NCBI RefSeq assembly: GCF_021272205.1
Contig: NZ_JAJSDX010000008.1
Location: forward strand, 1-64,000
Reading direction: 5' to 3'
DNA from: Pantoea sp. Mb-10
Lineage (GTDB): Bacteria; Pseudomonadota; Gammaproteobacteria; Enterobacterales; Enterobacteriaceae
Length of the DNA stretch: 64,000 bases
Shown here: in pieces, positions 14,044 through 23,804 of the stretch
Layout: every line of letters begins with the position of its first letter
Numbering within the stretch: position 1 is the stretch's first letter
Made by a program: the position numbers and the translations under genes
Notes under the pieces: generated by a model
Database searches by the model: none
What the model saw: only the letters and a program-made list of their open reading frames with translations
What the model was told of the DNA's origin: nothing

Positions 14044-15681
14044 TCAGATTGTCTTACGCCAGCCGACCAGCCAGGTGACGATGCCCGCCGCCATTAAGAG
14101 TGCCGGGAAGAAATCCCAATCCGGGCGACTGAGCAGCACGGCGGTGCCAGTTAACAGCAGCGTCGCCCCTACGCCAAACAGGTAGCGCGACTGATGGTGC
14201 CGCGTGCGCTGTGCGTTCAAATCGTTAACTAACCGATCCACGCTGTGCCGCAATAATTTATGCTGCTGTAAACTGTCGTAGAACAATTCTGGCAGCTCTG
14301 GCAGCTTCTCCGCCCAGTAAGGCGCTTTTTCTTTCACCGCACGCACAATGGCTGGAATGCCGACCTGATCTTTAATCCAGTCTTCGAGGAACGGCTTGGC
14401 GGTTTTCCACAGATCCAGCTGTGGATAAAGCTGGCGACCAATGCCCTCAACGTACAGCAAGGTTTTTTGCAGCAGTACCAGCTGTGGCTGGACTTCCATA
14501 TTGAAGCGCCGCGCGGTGTTAAACAGATTCAACAAGACGTGACCAAACGAGATTTCCGCCAGCGGCTTTTCAAAAATGGGCTCACACACGGTGCGAATCG
14601 CAAACTCGAAATCTTCTACGTTGGTATCTGGCGGCACCCAGCCGGAATCGACGTGCAGCTCGGCAACCTTACGGTAGTCACGGTTAAAGAAGGCGATAAA
14701 GTTTTCAGCCAAATAGCGCTTATCTTCTTTGTTTAACGATCCCACGATGCCACAGTCGATCCCGATGTACTGCGGATCTTCAGGATGGTCGTAACTGACA
14801 AAAATATTGCCGGGATGCATGTCGGCATGGAAGAAGCTGTCGCGGAATACTTGGGTGAAAAACACCTGCACGCCGCGCTCAGCCAGTAGCTTCATGTTGA
14901 CGCCGTGCTGCTCCAGTGTCGCCACATCCGAAATCGGAATACCGTAGATGCGCTCCATCACCATCATGGTTTCGCTGCAGTAGTCAGAAAATACTTCCGG
15001 TACGTAAAGCATACTGCTGTTTTCAAAATTGCGGCGCAGCTGAATGGCGTTTGCCGCTTCGCGCAGCAGATTGAGTTCATCCAGCAAGGTTTTTTCGTAG
15101 TCGCGCACCACTTCAACCGGACGCAGGCGTCGGCCATCCGGCAGCAAACGCGGTACCCAGCGCGCGAGACGGTAGATCAGCCGCATATCCGCTTTAATCA
15201 CCGGCAAAATGTCCGGGCGAATCACTTTTATCACCACCTGGCGGCCATTAGACTTCAGCGTGGCCGTGTGCACCTGCGCAATCGAGGCCGAGGCCAGCGG
15301 CGTGATGTCAAAATCCTCAAACCACGTCTCTACGGGGCCGCCAATGGAGTGCTCAATCTGCGCTTTGGCTTTGTGGCCGTCAAAAGGCGCTACGCGGTCC
15401 TGTAAAATGGCCAGCTCGTCGGCAATTGCCGGCGGAAACAGATCGCGACGGGTCGAAAGCATCTGACCAAACTTGATCCATACGGGCCCAAGCTGCTCCA
15501 TCGCCAGGCGAAGACGGATACCCATCTCTGCGTCTTTGTGCCGGTTCGGGATCCAGAATATGGTGCGCCGCCACAATCGCAGCGGCAAGGTGATGCGCAT
15601 ACGGGGAATCAACTCATCAAGACCGTACGTCAGGAAGATCTTGATAATAAAGTATAAGCGCCGAATTTCTCCCAGCGTCAT
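14044..15681 (-). CDS. ubiB: ubiquinone biosynthesis kinase-like protein UbiB
   Basis: UbiB is an atypical ADCK/ABC1-family kinase-like ATPase that supports ubiquinone synthesis at the membrane. The 545 residues include the diagnostic KFGQ in [14 protein letters not shown], the A-rich loop ASASIAQVH, the [10 protein letters not shown] catalytic-loop equivalent and IDCGIVG (DFG position). Two C-terminal hydrophobic segments act as a membrane anchor. Its start overlaps the ubiJ stop by four bases. Confidence 0.96.
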   Translation of the reverse strand: MTLGEIRRLYFIIKIFLTYGLDELIPRMRITLPLRLWRRTIFWIPNRHKDAEMGIRLRLAMEQLGPVWIKFGQMLSTRRDLFPPAIADELAILQDRVAPFDGHKAKAQIEHSIGGPVETWFEDFDITPLASASIAQVHTATLKSNGRQVVIKVIRPDILPVIKADMRLIYRLARWVPRLLPDGRRLRPVEVVRDYEKTLLDELNLLREAANAIQLRRNFENSSMLYVPEVFSDYCSETMMVMERIYGIPISDVATLEQHGVNMKLLAERGVQVFFTQVFRDSFFHADMHPGNIFVSYDHPEDPQYIGIDCGIVGSLNKEDKRYLAENFIAFFNRDYRKVAELHVDSGWVPPDTNVEDFEFAIRTVCEPIFEKPLAEISFGHVLLNLFNTARRFNMEVQPQLVLLQKTLLYVEGIGRQLYPQLDLWKTAKPFLEDWIKDQVGIPAIVRAVKEKAPYWAEKLPELPELFYDSLQQHKLLRHSVDRLVNDLNAQRTRHHQSRYLFGVGATLLLTGTAVLLSRPDWDFFPALLMAAGIVTWLVGWRKTI

Positions 15682-16283
15682 TTCGCCTCCAGCTGTGCCA
15701 AACGCGCTTCAAACGCATTAAGCGAACGTTCCATCGCCTCAACCTCATCACTGAACCAAGCCTGCTCCAGCGCACCCGGCGCTACGCGCCACTCTTCAGT
15801 CAGCACCTGACCAAGGTCATCGCGCCGACGCAGCACGCGCTTTTGCACAAACGCCAGCGCCTGCTGTGCAGCCTGACTGACGCCCTGCGCGGCAATGTCG
15901 CCCATCCACGGCGCCAGATACTCCGCCGGATCCAGTTCAGCCAAATCCATCAGCGCCGAGAACTGCTGCACCACCTGCAGATCGCCGTCCACATTGAGTT
16001 CACCGCTGCGAATCAGGTGAGTCAGCTGCTGGCGGTCACGCAGCTTGGGAAGCGTGCTGACGTTAAGCGTCACGGTGCAATCGCTGCTGTCCTGCCAGTC
16101 GCTTAGCACATCCAACTGCAGTTCGCTAAACACCAGCACCACGGGAAAATCCAGCTCTTGCAGGCGCAAGGTCAGCACTTTACCGACCAAACGTTGGCGT
16201 GCCGCTTTCAGGCTTCGGTCACGATAGAGAATGCGGTTGAGGGCGGTTTCAAGGCCGCCCGTGATAAGCGGGGTAAAAGTCAT
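15678..16283 (-). CDS. ubiJ: ubiquinone biosynthesis accessory factor UbiJ
   Basis: UbiJ (formerly YigP) is a non-catalytic SCP2-like lipid-binding subunit of the soluble Ubi complex, working with UbiK. The 201 residues begin with an SCP2-like segment (about 1-110) and end with a predicted coiled coil ([19 protein letters not shown]). It lies between ubiE and ubiB, six bases after ubiE and overlapping ubiB, as in E. coli. Confidence 0.94.
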   Translation of the reverse strand: MTFTPLITGGLETALNRILYRDRSLKAARQRLVGKVLTLRLQELDFPVVLVFSELQLDVLSDWQDSSDCTVTLNVSTLPKLRDRQQLTHLIRSGELNVDGDLQVVQQFSALMDLAELDPAEYLAPWMGDIAAQGVSQAAQQALAFVQKRVLRRRDDLGQVLTEEWRVAPGALEQAWFSDEVEAMERSLNAFEARLAQLEAK

Positions 16284-16289
16284 GATCGT

Positions 16290-17048
16290 TTAGAACTTAA
16301 AGCCACGGTGCAGCGCTACGATACCACCGGTCATGTTTGTAAAGGTGGTATTTTCAAAGCCTGCGTCGTTCATCATCGCTTTCAGGGTTTCCTGATCGGG
16401 ATGCATGCGAATGGACTCCGCCAAATAGCGGTAGCTTTCAGCGTCCTTTGCCACCAGCTGCCCGATGCGCGGCAGAATATGGAATGAATAGGTATCGTAG
16501 GCTTTGCTCAGCGGCTCCAGCACCGGCTTGGAAAACTCCAGAACCAGTAAGCGTCCACCCGGTTTGAGCACGCGGTACATTGACGCCAGCGCCTTCTCTT
16601 TTTCGGTCACGTTACGCAAACCGAATGAAATGGTGATGCAATCGAAATGATTATCCGGGAAAGGCAAGGCTTCCGCATTGGCCTGTACGTAACTGACGTT
16701 GCCTGTTACCCCCAGGTTTCGCAGCTTTTCCCGCCCCATTTTCAACATAGAGCTATTGATATCGGCCAATACAACTTGACCTGTTTCGCCCACTAAACGG
16801 GAAAATTTCGCGGTTAAGTCGCCGGTTCCGCCAGCCAAATCCAGTACGCGCTGACCCCGGCGCACGCCGCTGCTGTCAATGGTAAAGCGCTTCCAAACGC
16901 GATGAATGCCGAACGACATCAGGTCGTTCATCAGGTCATATTTCGCCGCCACGGAGTGAAACACGTCTGCGACTTTGTCGGCCTTTTCACTTTTCGCTAC
17001 GGTCTGGAAGCCAAAGTGGGTAGTTTCCTGCTGTGATTCATCTGCCAT
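16290..17048 (-). CDS. ubiE: ubiquinone/menaquinone methyltransferase UbiE
   Basis: UbiE C-methylates demethylmenaquinone and 2-octaprenyl-6-methoxy-1,4-benzoquinol using S-adenosylmethionine. The [14 protein letters not shown] start gives 252 residues (251 in E. coli). SAM-binding motif I is [12 protein letters not shown], and the UbiE signatures [11 protein letters not shown] and [11 protein letters not shown] are present. It heads ubiE-ubiJ-ubiB and follows rmuC by 75 bases. Confidence 0.97.
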   Translation of the reverse strand: MADESQQETTHFGFQTVAKSEKADKVADVFHSVAAKYDLMNDLMSFGIHRVWKRFTIDSSGVRRGQRVLDLAGGTGDLTAKFSRLVGETGQVVLADINSSMLKMGREKLRNLGVTGNVSYVQANAEALPFPDNHFDCITISFGLRNVTEKEKALASMYRVLKPGGRLLVLEFSKPVLEPLSKAYDTYSFHILPRIGQLVAKDAESYRYLAESIRMHPDQETLKAMMNDAGFENTTFTNMTGGIVALHRGFKF

Positions 17049-17123
17049 CGGGTTTACCTGTTCCACAAACAATACTCGTCAAAGTGTATCAGAGTCGTGC
17101 GATCCGAGCACGTAACCACCGCG

Positions 17124-18635
17124 CTATTCATTGATGCGCCGCAGCACCTCGTCAGATGAATCCGTTGCATTTTCATCCGTACTGCGATCGTCCATTCCAT
17201 TTTCATCTGCTTCGTCCGGCAGTGCCTGCGCGGCCAGCTGGGGATTAATGGGGCGTTTGATCTCCACGCCCAGCGTGCGAAACGCTTCACTTTGTGCGAT
17301 CAGATTCCCCCGACCTTCAGCGAGCTTTTTCATCGCCTGCCGATAGCTCTGCTGGGCTTTATCAAGATTCTGGCCAATGCCGCTCATGTCATCGACAAAC
17401 AGCCGCATCTTGTCATACAGGCGCGCCGCGCGGTCGGCGATGCGCTGCGCGTTGCGACTCTGATGCTCGTAACGCCACAGATTATTGATAGTCCGCAGCG
17501 CCACCAGCAGCGTGGTCGGGCTGACCAACATGATATTTTGCTGCAGCGCTTCGGAAATCAGCTCTGGCTGACGGTCAATCGCCAGCAGAAAAGCGGGCTC
17601 GACAGGGATAAACATCAACACATAATCCAGTGAGCGTAAACCGGGCAATTGTTGATAATCTTTACGGCCCAGCAAGCGAATATGGCTACGCATGGCGCTG
17701 ACATGCTCCTGGATAGCTTGCTCGCGAGTCGCTTCATCTTCCGCATTAAAGTAACGTTCGTAGGCAATAAGCGTCATCTTGGCATCAATGACCACATCCT
17801 TGCCCTGCGGCAGACGCACAATCACATCGGGCTGCATTCTGCCCTGCTGCTCCAGCTGCACGCTAACCTGCGTCTGGTACTCATAGCCTTCGCGCAGCCC
17901 AGAGGCTTCGAGTACGCGACTGAGCACCACTTCACCCCAGTTGCCCTGGATCTTATTATCACCTTTTAACGCTTTGGTGAGGTTTAACGCTTCTTGGGCC
18001 ATTTGCGCATTGAGCTGCTGCAGCTGGCGGATTTCGTGCGTCAGCGTATGGCGCTCGCGCGCTTCCTGACCAAAGCTGTCGTTAACCTGGCGGCGGAAAC
18101 CTTCAAGCTGCTCGCGAAGCGGGCCAATTAAGCCGTTCAGGCTCTGGCGGTTTTGCTCATCCACGCGACGTCCGCTGTGCTCAAATATGCGGTTGGCCAA
18201 ATTCTCGAACTGAGCGCTCAGGCGCTGTTCACTGTTGGTGAGCAGACGCTGCTTCTCCTCTGCGGCGTAGCGCGTCTCCTCAAGACGAATGGTGACCTCA
18301 CGCAGTTCGGCCTCCTGCGCGCTGTTCACTTCCAGTTGATTACGCAGTTCACGCGCAAGCTGTTCGCTTTCGCCGCGCCAGTAGTCAAGCTGCTGCAGTC
18401 GCTCCTGCGCGGCGCTAAGCGTACCGTGCAGCTGGCGCAGCTCCTGCTCACGCTGCTGGATCTGCTGCTGTAATTGCTCAAGATGCTGTTGCTGACGCTG
18501 CTGCTGGTCCTCCAGCAGACGACGTTCGGTCACGAAGCTGGCGTGTTGATGACCGGCGCGCAGTTGAGCACACAGCCAGCCCAAGCCCAAACCGGCCAGC
18601 GCCAACGCGCCGCTAATGATAAGTTGCTGATCCAT
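17124..18635 (-). CDS. rmuC: DNA recombination protein RmuC
   Basis: RmuC limits recombination at inverted repeats; its fold suggests a restriction-endonuclease-like domain. I start at MDQQLIISGALALAG behind CGGAGG, giving 503 residues. A single N-terminal membrane segment (about residues 5-22) is followed by a long Gln/Glu-rich coiled coil (about 35-200) and then the RmuC domain with GNWGEVVLSRVLEASGL and VVIDAKMTL. A LexA box 45 bases upstream indicates SOS control. Confidence 0.95.
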   Translation of the reverse strand: MDQQLIISGALALAGLGLGWLCAQLRAGHQHASFVTERRLLEDQQQRQQQHLEQLQQQIQQREQELRQLHGTLSAAQERLQQLDYWRGESEQLARELRNQLEVNSAQEAELREVTIRLEETRYAAEEKQRLLTNSEQRLSAQFENLANRIFEHSGRRVDEQNRQSLNGLIGPLREQLEGFRRQVNDSFGQEARERHTLTHEIRQLQQLNAQMAQEALNLTKALKGDNKIQGNWGEVVLSRVLEASGLREGYEYQTQVSVQLEQQGRMQPDVIVRLPQGKDVVIDAKMTLIAYERYFNAEDEATREQAIQEHVSAMRSHIRLLGRKDYQQLPGLRSLDYVLMFIPVEPAFLLAIDRQPELISEALQQNIMLVSPTTLLVALRTINNLWRYEHQSRNAQRIADRAARLYDKMRLFVDDMSGIGQNLDKAQQSYRQAMKKLAEGRGNLIAQSEAFRTLGVEIKRPINPQLAAQALPDEADENGMDDRSTDENATDSSDEVLRRINE

Positions 18636-18679
18636 AATTCCTCCGCGGATCGTCTCGCTGAGGAAAAGGTAAGGTCGCA

Positions 18680-18695
18680 CTGTATAGATGTCCAG
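18680..18695 (-). promoter_or_regulatory. LexA box upstream of rmuC
   Basis: The minus strand reads CTGGACATCTATACAG, a CTG-N10-CAG SOS box with 13 of 16 bases matching CTGTATATATATACAG. The E. coli homologue (yigN) has been reported as SOS-inducible with a box of closely similar sequence, as far as I recall. Confidence 0.75.
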
Positions 18696-18777
18696 ACAAT
18701 TTTATGTGCGCTTGTCCGGGTGTTGTCAGTTCAAGGCAGCATGCCTTAACGGGGTCATTCGGCGGCAAAAGGCGCGA

Positions 18778-20049
18778 TCACAGCGCCCGCACCTGAAGAT
18801 CCCCGGCTTTCCAGGCGTCCACAAGAAAAAACGGCATAGGCAGCACCCATTCCGACGCATTGATCACCCGCGCAGGATAGCACCATTGATGACCGTCGTA
18901 CGCGATCTCAACCTGCTGTACGCCGTTTTCGGGATTAACCGCTTTACCGGCCATGCTGGCAAAACCGGCGTTGCTGCCGACGTGAAAGTGCGCCGTCTGC
19001 CAGCGCACTGGTGGATGTGCCGGCCACGATTGCGCATGATGAAAGCGAAAAATCTCGTCATGGTTAAGTAAACTCTCACGCACCGTGGGCCACAGCGCCA
19101 CCTTCAGAAAATATTGATCGGTAAAGCGCGTGTTGCCCGCGTATTGGGCCACGAAGTCGCGCATCTGCTGCTCGACATGGTGGAAAACGCCGTGACAGCC
19201 GCCCCACATGCCTGCCAATAGCAGTTCGGTATGTGAGAAATAGTCGCGCATATGGTGAAACCAGTAGGGTGACTGTAGCCAAGCGTCCACCGCGGCCACT
19301 TCGCGCTCAGAAAGCAGAGAGTCGGCATCTCGCACCAGAAAACGCGTCACGCTGGGATCGTCCACAACTAAAAAGCGCCATAGCGTGGGAAAGAGGCCTT
19401 GCTTGCCGGTCATATCGATCAATTGCGTGTTCGGCTGACGCAGACGCTGCCAAACGTGTTGCGGCACGCTGTCGTCAAGATAGATACGGCACATCCAGTT
19501 TGGATAAAGCTCACGCGCGACCTCGACGTTTTTGATCATCGTTTCGCAGTAGCGCGGCTGGCTGCCGTACAAACTGAAGGCAATGATATTTTCCGCTGGC
19601 TTGTTGGGATTAAACGGCGGTGGGGTTGGCGCGGGATACGCCACTTTTTTCCCGTCCCGGAAAAGACGATCGGACTGCTGCAGCGACTCCAGACCGTAGC
19701 GCGCGACTTCCTCCATCTTGTCCAGCCAGCCGCACACTTCCGCTAAACCATCTAGCCAGGTTTCCGTGGCCTGGGCGCGCTGTGCCGCAGAGGAGTGATA
19801 AATTTTTTGATAGATTTTGTAGGACTTCTTGTATTCACCCACACGCATAAGCGTCAAGGCATAGTCACTGAGCACCTGCATATTATTCGGCATCACGCGC
19901 AGCACGTCTTCACAACATTGGCGTGCCAGCGGATAATTGGACTCCGCCATGGCCTGACGAAAACGCGCGGCGGCATTTTCAACGCGCGCCTGCGCGGCAG
20001 CAGGAGAACCCAATAAGGGGGAACGAGCAGGGATAACCGTTTTGCGCAT
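18778..20049 (-). CDS. TPR protein with putative glycosyltransferase-like domain
   Basis: I do not know a named homologue. The 423 residues start with an Ala-rich segment and about two TPR-like helical repeats (residues 20-90: ARFRQAMAESNYPLARQCCE, then LSDYALTLMRVGEYKKSYKI). The larger part (about 145-420) has a pattern I associate with an uncharacterised glycosyltransferase-like family: IIAFSLYGSQPRY, ELYPNWMCRIYLDDSVP, the DxD-like VRDADSLLSEREVAAVDAWL, a LLLAGMWGG block and DQYFLKVALWP. RDADS could bind a metal-nucleotide sugar. There is no signal peptide or membrane segment, so it is probably cytoplasmic. It is inserted between udp and rmuC, which are adjacent in E. coli, with 100-140 base gaps on each side. 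Enzymatic function is an inference. Confidence 0.6.
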   Translation of the reverse strand: MRKTVIPARSPLLGSPAAAQARVENAAARFRQAMAESNYPLARQCCEDVLRVMPNNMQVLSDYALTLMRVGEYKKSYKIYQKIYHSSAAQRAQATETWLDGLAEVCGWLDKMEEVARYGLESLQQSDRLFRDGKKVAYPAPTPPPFNPNKPAENIIAFSLYGSQPRYCETMIKNVEVARELYPNWMCRIYLDDSVPQHVWQRLRQPNTQLIDMTGKQGLFPTLWRFLVVDDPSVTRFLVRDADSLLSEREVAAVDAWLQSPYWFHHMRDYFSHTELLLAGMWGGCHGVFHHVEQQMRDFVAQYAGNTRFTDQYFLKVALWPTVRESLLNHDEIFRFHHAQSWPAHPPVRWQTAHFHVGSNAGFASMAGKAVNPENGVQQVEIAYDGHQWCYPARVINASEWVLPMPFFLVDAWKAGDLQVRAL

Positions 20050-20148
20050 AAGAAATTTCTCAGTTTTAGCTGGGACTGTGCGCAGTTTAGTCAGGCTTTG
20101 AGTGCATGACCCATAAGCCTGGTCTCGAATTATCCTCTGACTCGCGCA

Positions 20149-20910
20149 CTACAGTAGGCGACGGGCGGCTTCCACCACGATTTTTACCGCATCGCTTTCG
20201 GTTTGCTTCATTGTGACGGCATCAGGGATCTCTTTTTGCGTACGATTCACAATGACGCCCGCCACCATGCCCGCACGCAGCCCCTGGCTGGCGCACATGG
20301 TCAATAGTGTAGCGGATTCCATCTCATAATTGAGCACGCCCATCTGCTGCCACTCTTCCATTGAGCCTTTAAACCGGCTGACCACGCGTCCAGAGAAGGT
20401 GTCATAGCGCTCTTGTCCCGGATAGAAGGTATCAGATGACGCGGTAATCCCAATATGGGTTGTTGCCCCGCATGCCTCTGCCGCCGCCACCAGCGCGGTG
20501 GTACAGCCGAAATCGGCTACCGCAGGGAACACCATCGGGGCGAAATGCAGGCTGGCGCCGTCAAGTCGGACCGACGCCGTGGTGACCAGCACATCGCCAA
20601 CATTGATGTGCGGCTGAATGGCACCGGTCGTGCCCACGCGCAAAAACGTCCGCACGCCCAGCTGCGCCAGCTCTTCAACCGCAATAGACGTAGAAGGGCC
20701 GCCAATGCCGGTTGAGCACACCACAACCGGTTTTCCCTCAATCTCTGCAAGATACGTCGTAAATTCGCGATGGGATGCCAGATGTTGTGGGTTATCCATC
20801 AGCGCCGCGATTTTCTTCACGCGTTCCGGATCGCCCGGCACGATGGCGAGCTGGGCGCCTTTCAGATCGGCTCGAGTAATGCCAAGATGGAAAACGTCAG
20901 ACTGGGCCAT
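20149..20910 (-). CDS. udp: uridine phosphorylase
   Basis: Udp reversibly phosphorolyses uridine to uracil and ribose 1-phosphate in pyrimidine salvage. The 253 residues match E. coli; the phosphate-binding [10 protein letters not shown], the [19 protein letters not shown] stretch and the nucleoside-binding [14 protein letters not shown] are present. Paired CRP sites in the divergent udp-ysgA region point to cAMP-CRP/CytR control. Confidence 0.97.
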   Translation of the reverse strand: MAQSDVFHLGITRADLKGAQLAIVPGDPERVKKIAALMDNPQHLASHREFTTYLAEIEGKPVVVCSTGIGGPSTSIAVEELAQLGVRTFLRVGTTGAIQPHINVGDVLVTTASVRLDGASLHFAPMVFPAVADFGCTTALVAAAEACGATTHIGITASSDTFYPGQERYDTFSGRVVSRFKGSMEEWQQMGVLNYEMESATLLTMCASQGLRAGMVAGVIVNRTQKEIPDAVTMKQTESDAVKIVVEAARRLL

Positions 20911-20973
20911 AACAGACTCCTGATAAAGAAAGGGAATAAGCGCGCCACTTTACGCCAAGCATCAGCACAAATA

Positions 20974-21041
20974 TGTGACTAATTTCACTTCCGCTAATGA
21001 AACTTGCAATCATCGCCAATCAAAATGTGATTAATTTCACA
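20974..21041 (-). promoter_or_regulatory. CRP/CytR control region of udp
   Basis: Two CRP sites are seen: TGTGA-CTAATT-TCACT at 20974-20989 and the perfect TGTGA-TTAATT-TCACA at 21026-21041, with centres 52 bases apart. A TAAAGT -10-like hexamer (minus strand, 20947-20952) puts the proximal site near -41 for udp. CTTGCAAT between the CRP sites resembles a CytR half-site. This tandem-CRP arrangement with CytR in between is the known logic of CytR-regulated nucleoside genes. Confidence 0.85.
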
Positions 21042-21204
21042 CAATCAACGCCCTTCATGCGGATTTGCCGCGTACGGTGCTGTGGAAATTCGTTGGCAAT
21101 GTTAATAGAAGACGCTATGCGCGCCCACGCGCTAATCGGCCATCCTCAGCCATGGCGCCAGGCTATAGTTACGGGATTGCGCACACGCTAGCACGGAGAA
21201 AACC

Positions 21205-22044
21205 ATGAAAAGTGAAGAAAACGGGGCCCCATCCTTAGCCGCTGGCGGTTTTGCTCAGGCTGTTCAACCCACGGCCGACAGCACCATTATTACCACCAGC
21301 GATAACCTCTACGCTGGCGAAACCACAGTACCAAGCCAGGGGGAAAATCTCCCCGCCTTTTATGCTCGGCCAAAAGTGTATGAAGGTACGCTGCCGGTGG
21401 TGCTGGTGGTACAAGAGATATTCGGCGTCCATGAGCATATTCGCGATATCTGCCGTCGCCTTGCTCATGAAGGGTATCTGGCGGTGGCACCAGAGCTCTA
21501 TTTCCGCGAAGGCGACCCCAACGACTATGCCGATATACCCACGCTGTTTAAAGAGCTGGTGAGTAAAGTGCCGGATTCGCAGGTGCTCTCCGATCTCGAT
21601 CACGTCGCCAACTGGGCGGCACGCCACGGTGGCGATATGCAGCGCCTGGCGATTACCGGCTTCTGCTGGGGCGGTCGCATTAGCTGGCTGTTCGCGGCGC
21701 ACAACCCGCAGGTGCGTGCAGCGGCGGCGTGGTACGGGCGCCTCGAAGGCGAGAAAACCCTTAAACAGCAAAAGCACCCAATCGACGTGGCGGTGGATCT
21801 TAATGCGCCGGTGCTGGGCCTGTATGGTGGACAGGATGAGGGTATCCCCCTGGAAAGTGTCGAGAAAATGCGCCAGGCGCTGCATGCCGCCAACGCCACC
21901 GCAGAGATCGTGGTCTACCCCGAGGCGGGTCACGCCTTTAACGCCGATTATCGTCCAAGCTACCACGCGGAGTCTGCCAAAGACGCCTGGACGCGCATGC
22001 TGGCGTGGTTCAGACAGTACGGTGTCGCGCCCAAAGCCGAATAG
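21205..22044 (+). CDS. ysgA: dienelactone hydrolase family protein YsgA
   Basis: A 279-residue alpha/beta hydrolase of the dienelactone hydrolase family; the physiological substrate is unknown. The triad is visible as Cys in ITGFCWGGR, Asp in YGGQDEGIP and His in YPEAGHAFN, a cysteine nucleophile as in DLH. The start has a CGGAGAA ribosome site. It is divergent from udp as in E. coli, followed by a strong terminator and then metR on the same strand. Confidence 0.9.
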   Translation: MKSEENGAPSLAAGGFAQAVQPTADSTIITTSDNLYAGETTVPSQGENLPAFYARPKVYEGTLPVVLVVQEIFGVHEHIRDICRRLAHEGYLAVAPELYFREGDPNDYADIPTLFKELVSKVPDSQVLSDLDHVANWAARHGGDMQRLAITGFCWGGRISWLFAAHNPQVRAAAAWYGRLEGEKTLKQQKHPIDVAVDLNAPVLGLYGGQDEGIPLESVEKMRQALHAANATAEIVVYPEAGHAFNADYRPSYHAESAKDAWTRMLAWFRQYGVAPKAE

Positions 22045-22048
22045 CACG

Positions 22049-22072
22049 CGGGCGCGCAAGCGCCCGTTTTTT
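22049..22072 (+). terminator. ysgA rho-independent terminator
   Basis: A perfect 7-bp stem, CGGGCGC / GCGCCCG, with a GCAA loop is followed by six T residues, four bases after the ysgA stop. Confidence 0.92.
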
Positions 22073-22178
22073 CTTCCCCGCCACACGCAACGTCGAACTG
22101 CCACCGTCATGCAGGCCTTGCCCCTGTGCGCCACAGGGGCAACCCGCCAAATTAATCCTGTCGCCACGCACGCTGTTT

Positions 22179-22194
22179 AGCCGTCCAGATGTTT
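22179..22194. promoter_or_regulatory. tandem met boxes (MetJ) upstream of metR
   Basis: AGCCGTCC followed at once by AGATGTTT gives two abutting 8-mers, each with 6 of 8 matches to the MetJ half-operator AGACGTCT. They lie 72 bases before metR, in the region that is shared with metE in E. coli. MetJ with S-adenosylmethionine would repress here. Confidence 0.6.
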
Positions 22195-22265
22195 ACACCG
22201 CCATGAACTGCAGGTACTGTATAGGCACACGCGCATTTCGTGCTCTCTCGATGTGAAGGACGCTC

Positions 22266-23198
22266 ATGATCGAACTTAAACACCTGCGAACGCTGCAGGC
22301 GTTACGTAATACCGGCTCGTTAGCCGCCGCCGCCGCTCAGCTGCATCAGACGCAATCAGCGCTGTCGCATCAGTTCAGCGATTTGGAACAGCGGCTGGGC
22401 TTTCGGCTGTTTGTACGCAAGAGTCAGCCGCTGCGTTTTACGCCGCAGGGAGAAATATTGCTGCAGTTAGCCGAGCAGGTTCTACCGCAGATTCAGCAGG
22501 CGCTTCAGGCCTGTGACGAGCCCCGCCAGACCACATTACGCATCGCCATCGAGTGTCACAGCTGCATTCAATGGCTGACGCCAGCGCTGAATAATTTTCG
22601 CCAACACTGGCCGCAGGTCATGATGGATTTCAAATCTGGCGTGACGTTTGATCCCCAACCCGCGTTGCAACAAGGCGAACTGGACGTGGTGCTGACCAGC
22701 GACATTCTGCCGCGCAGCGGTCTGTTTTATACGCCCATGTTTGACTATGAAGTGCGCTTAGTGCTGGCGCCCGATCATCCCCTGGCGCAGCGTGCACCGA
22801 TCTCACCGGAAGATTTGGCCGATGAGGTGTTGATGATTTATCCGGTGCAGCGCCAGCGTCTGGATATCTGGCGACACTTTTTGCAGCCGGCTGGCGTCTC
22901 TCCCGCGCTGAAAAATGTGGATAACACCCTGCTGTTGATTCAGATGGTGTCGGCGGGCATGGGCATCGCAGCGCTGCCGCACTGGGTGGTTGAAAGTTTT
23001 GAGCAGCAAGGCCTGGTGGTGACGCGCACGCTGGGTGACGGTCTCTGGAGCCGTCTTTATGCGGCCGCCCGCGACGGCGAGCAACGTCAGCCGGTGCTGG
23101 AAGCCTTTGTGCGCTTCGCCCGACAGCACGCGTGCGAACACTTGCCGTACGTGCGCGACGCTTCTCGTCCCGGCACATTGCCGTTAGCGTCAAACTGA
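22266..23198 (+). CDS. metR: LysR-type methionine regulator MetR
   Basis: MetR activates methionine genes (metE, metH, metA, glyA in E. coli) with homocysteine as co-inducer. The 310 residues begin with the [28 protein letters not shown]-type LysR domain (about 1-60) and continue into a periplasmic-binding-like effector domain. The full-length, motif-intact protein argues that it is functional. Its usual divergent partner metE is absent: upstream is ysgA on the same strand, 221 bases away. Confidence 0.95.
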   Translation: MIELKHLRTLQALRNTGSLAAAAAQLHQTQSALSHQFSDLEQRLGFRLFVRKSQPLRFTPQGEILLQLAEQVLPQIQQALQACDEPRQTTLRIAIECHSCIQWLTPALNNFRQHWPQVMMDFKSGVTFDPQPALQQGELDVVLTSDILPRSGLFYTPMFDYEVRLVLAPDHPLAQRAPISPEDLADEVLMIYPVQRQRLDIWRHFLQPAGVSPALKNVDNTLLLIQMVSAGMGIAALPHWVVESFEQQGLVVTRTLGDGLWSRLYAAARDGEQRQPVLEAFVRFARQHACEHLPYVRDASRPGTLPLASN

Positions 23199-23289
23199 TT
23201 GGCGGGCGATTGCCCTCGCCCGCGCTGTTATCCCCGCTCTGCCTGCTCTATAATGCGCCGCTTTGTTCGCTACCCCGGAGAGTTTCACC

Positions 23290-23769
23290 ATGACCAATAA
23301 CGATGTTCTGCGCAGCGTGCGCTATATGCTTGACCTGAGCGATAGCAAAGTGGTGGAGATTTTTGCCCTGGCGGGAAGTGACGTGCCGCTGGAAGATGTG
23401 CAGGCGTGGCTGAAGAAAGAGGATGACGCCGCGTTTCGCAAACTGCCCGATGTGCTCATGGGCTATTTTCTCAATGGCCTGATCTTTTACCGTCGCGGTA
23501 AAAGCGACGATGCGCCTGCGCCGTCGGTAGAGCGCCGCATGAGCAACAATATCTTCCTGAAAAAACTGCGTATCGCTTTTGCCCTGAAAACCAGCGACAT
23601 TCCCGATGTGTTGGCAAAAGCGAACTTCAAGGTCTCGCAGGCGGAAATTGGCGCGATTTTTCGCAATCCCGATCACAAAAACTACCGCGAGTGCGGCGAT
23701 CAAATCCTACGCAATTTCTTGAAAGGCATGACGCTGATCCAGCGCCCCGCCCCGGCGAAAAAGGCGTAA
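23290..23769 (+). CDS. yehS: DUF1456 family protein YehS
   Basis: A 159-residue cytoplasmic protein with two DUF1456 repeats (roughly residues 1-65 and 80-145), each built around NDVLRSVRYMLDLSD / NNIFLKKLRIAFALK. The function is unknown. I start at MTNNDVLRS behind CCCGGAGAG; a TATAAT hexamer at 23249-23254 could serve as its -10. In E. coli yehS is far from metR, so its place between metR and yigM is a rearrangement. Confidence 0.9.
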   Translation: MTNNDVLRSVRYMLDLSDSKVVEIFALAGSDVPLEDVQAWLKKEDDAAFRKLPDVLMGYFLNGLIFYRRGKSDDAPAPSVERRMSNNIFLKKLRIAFALKTSDIPDVLAKANFKVSQAEIGAIFRNPDHKNYRECGDQILRNFLKGMTLIQRPAPAKKA

Positions 23770-23804
23770 GCCGCGGGTCGACGTGATGAGCGCCGACCTC
23801 TCGG

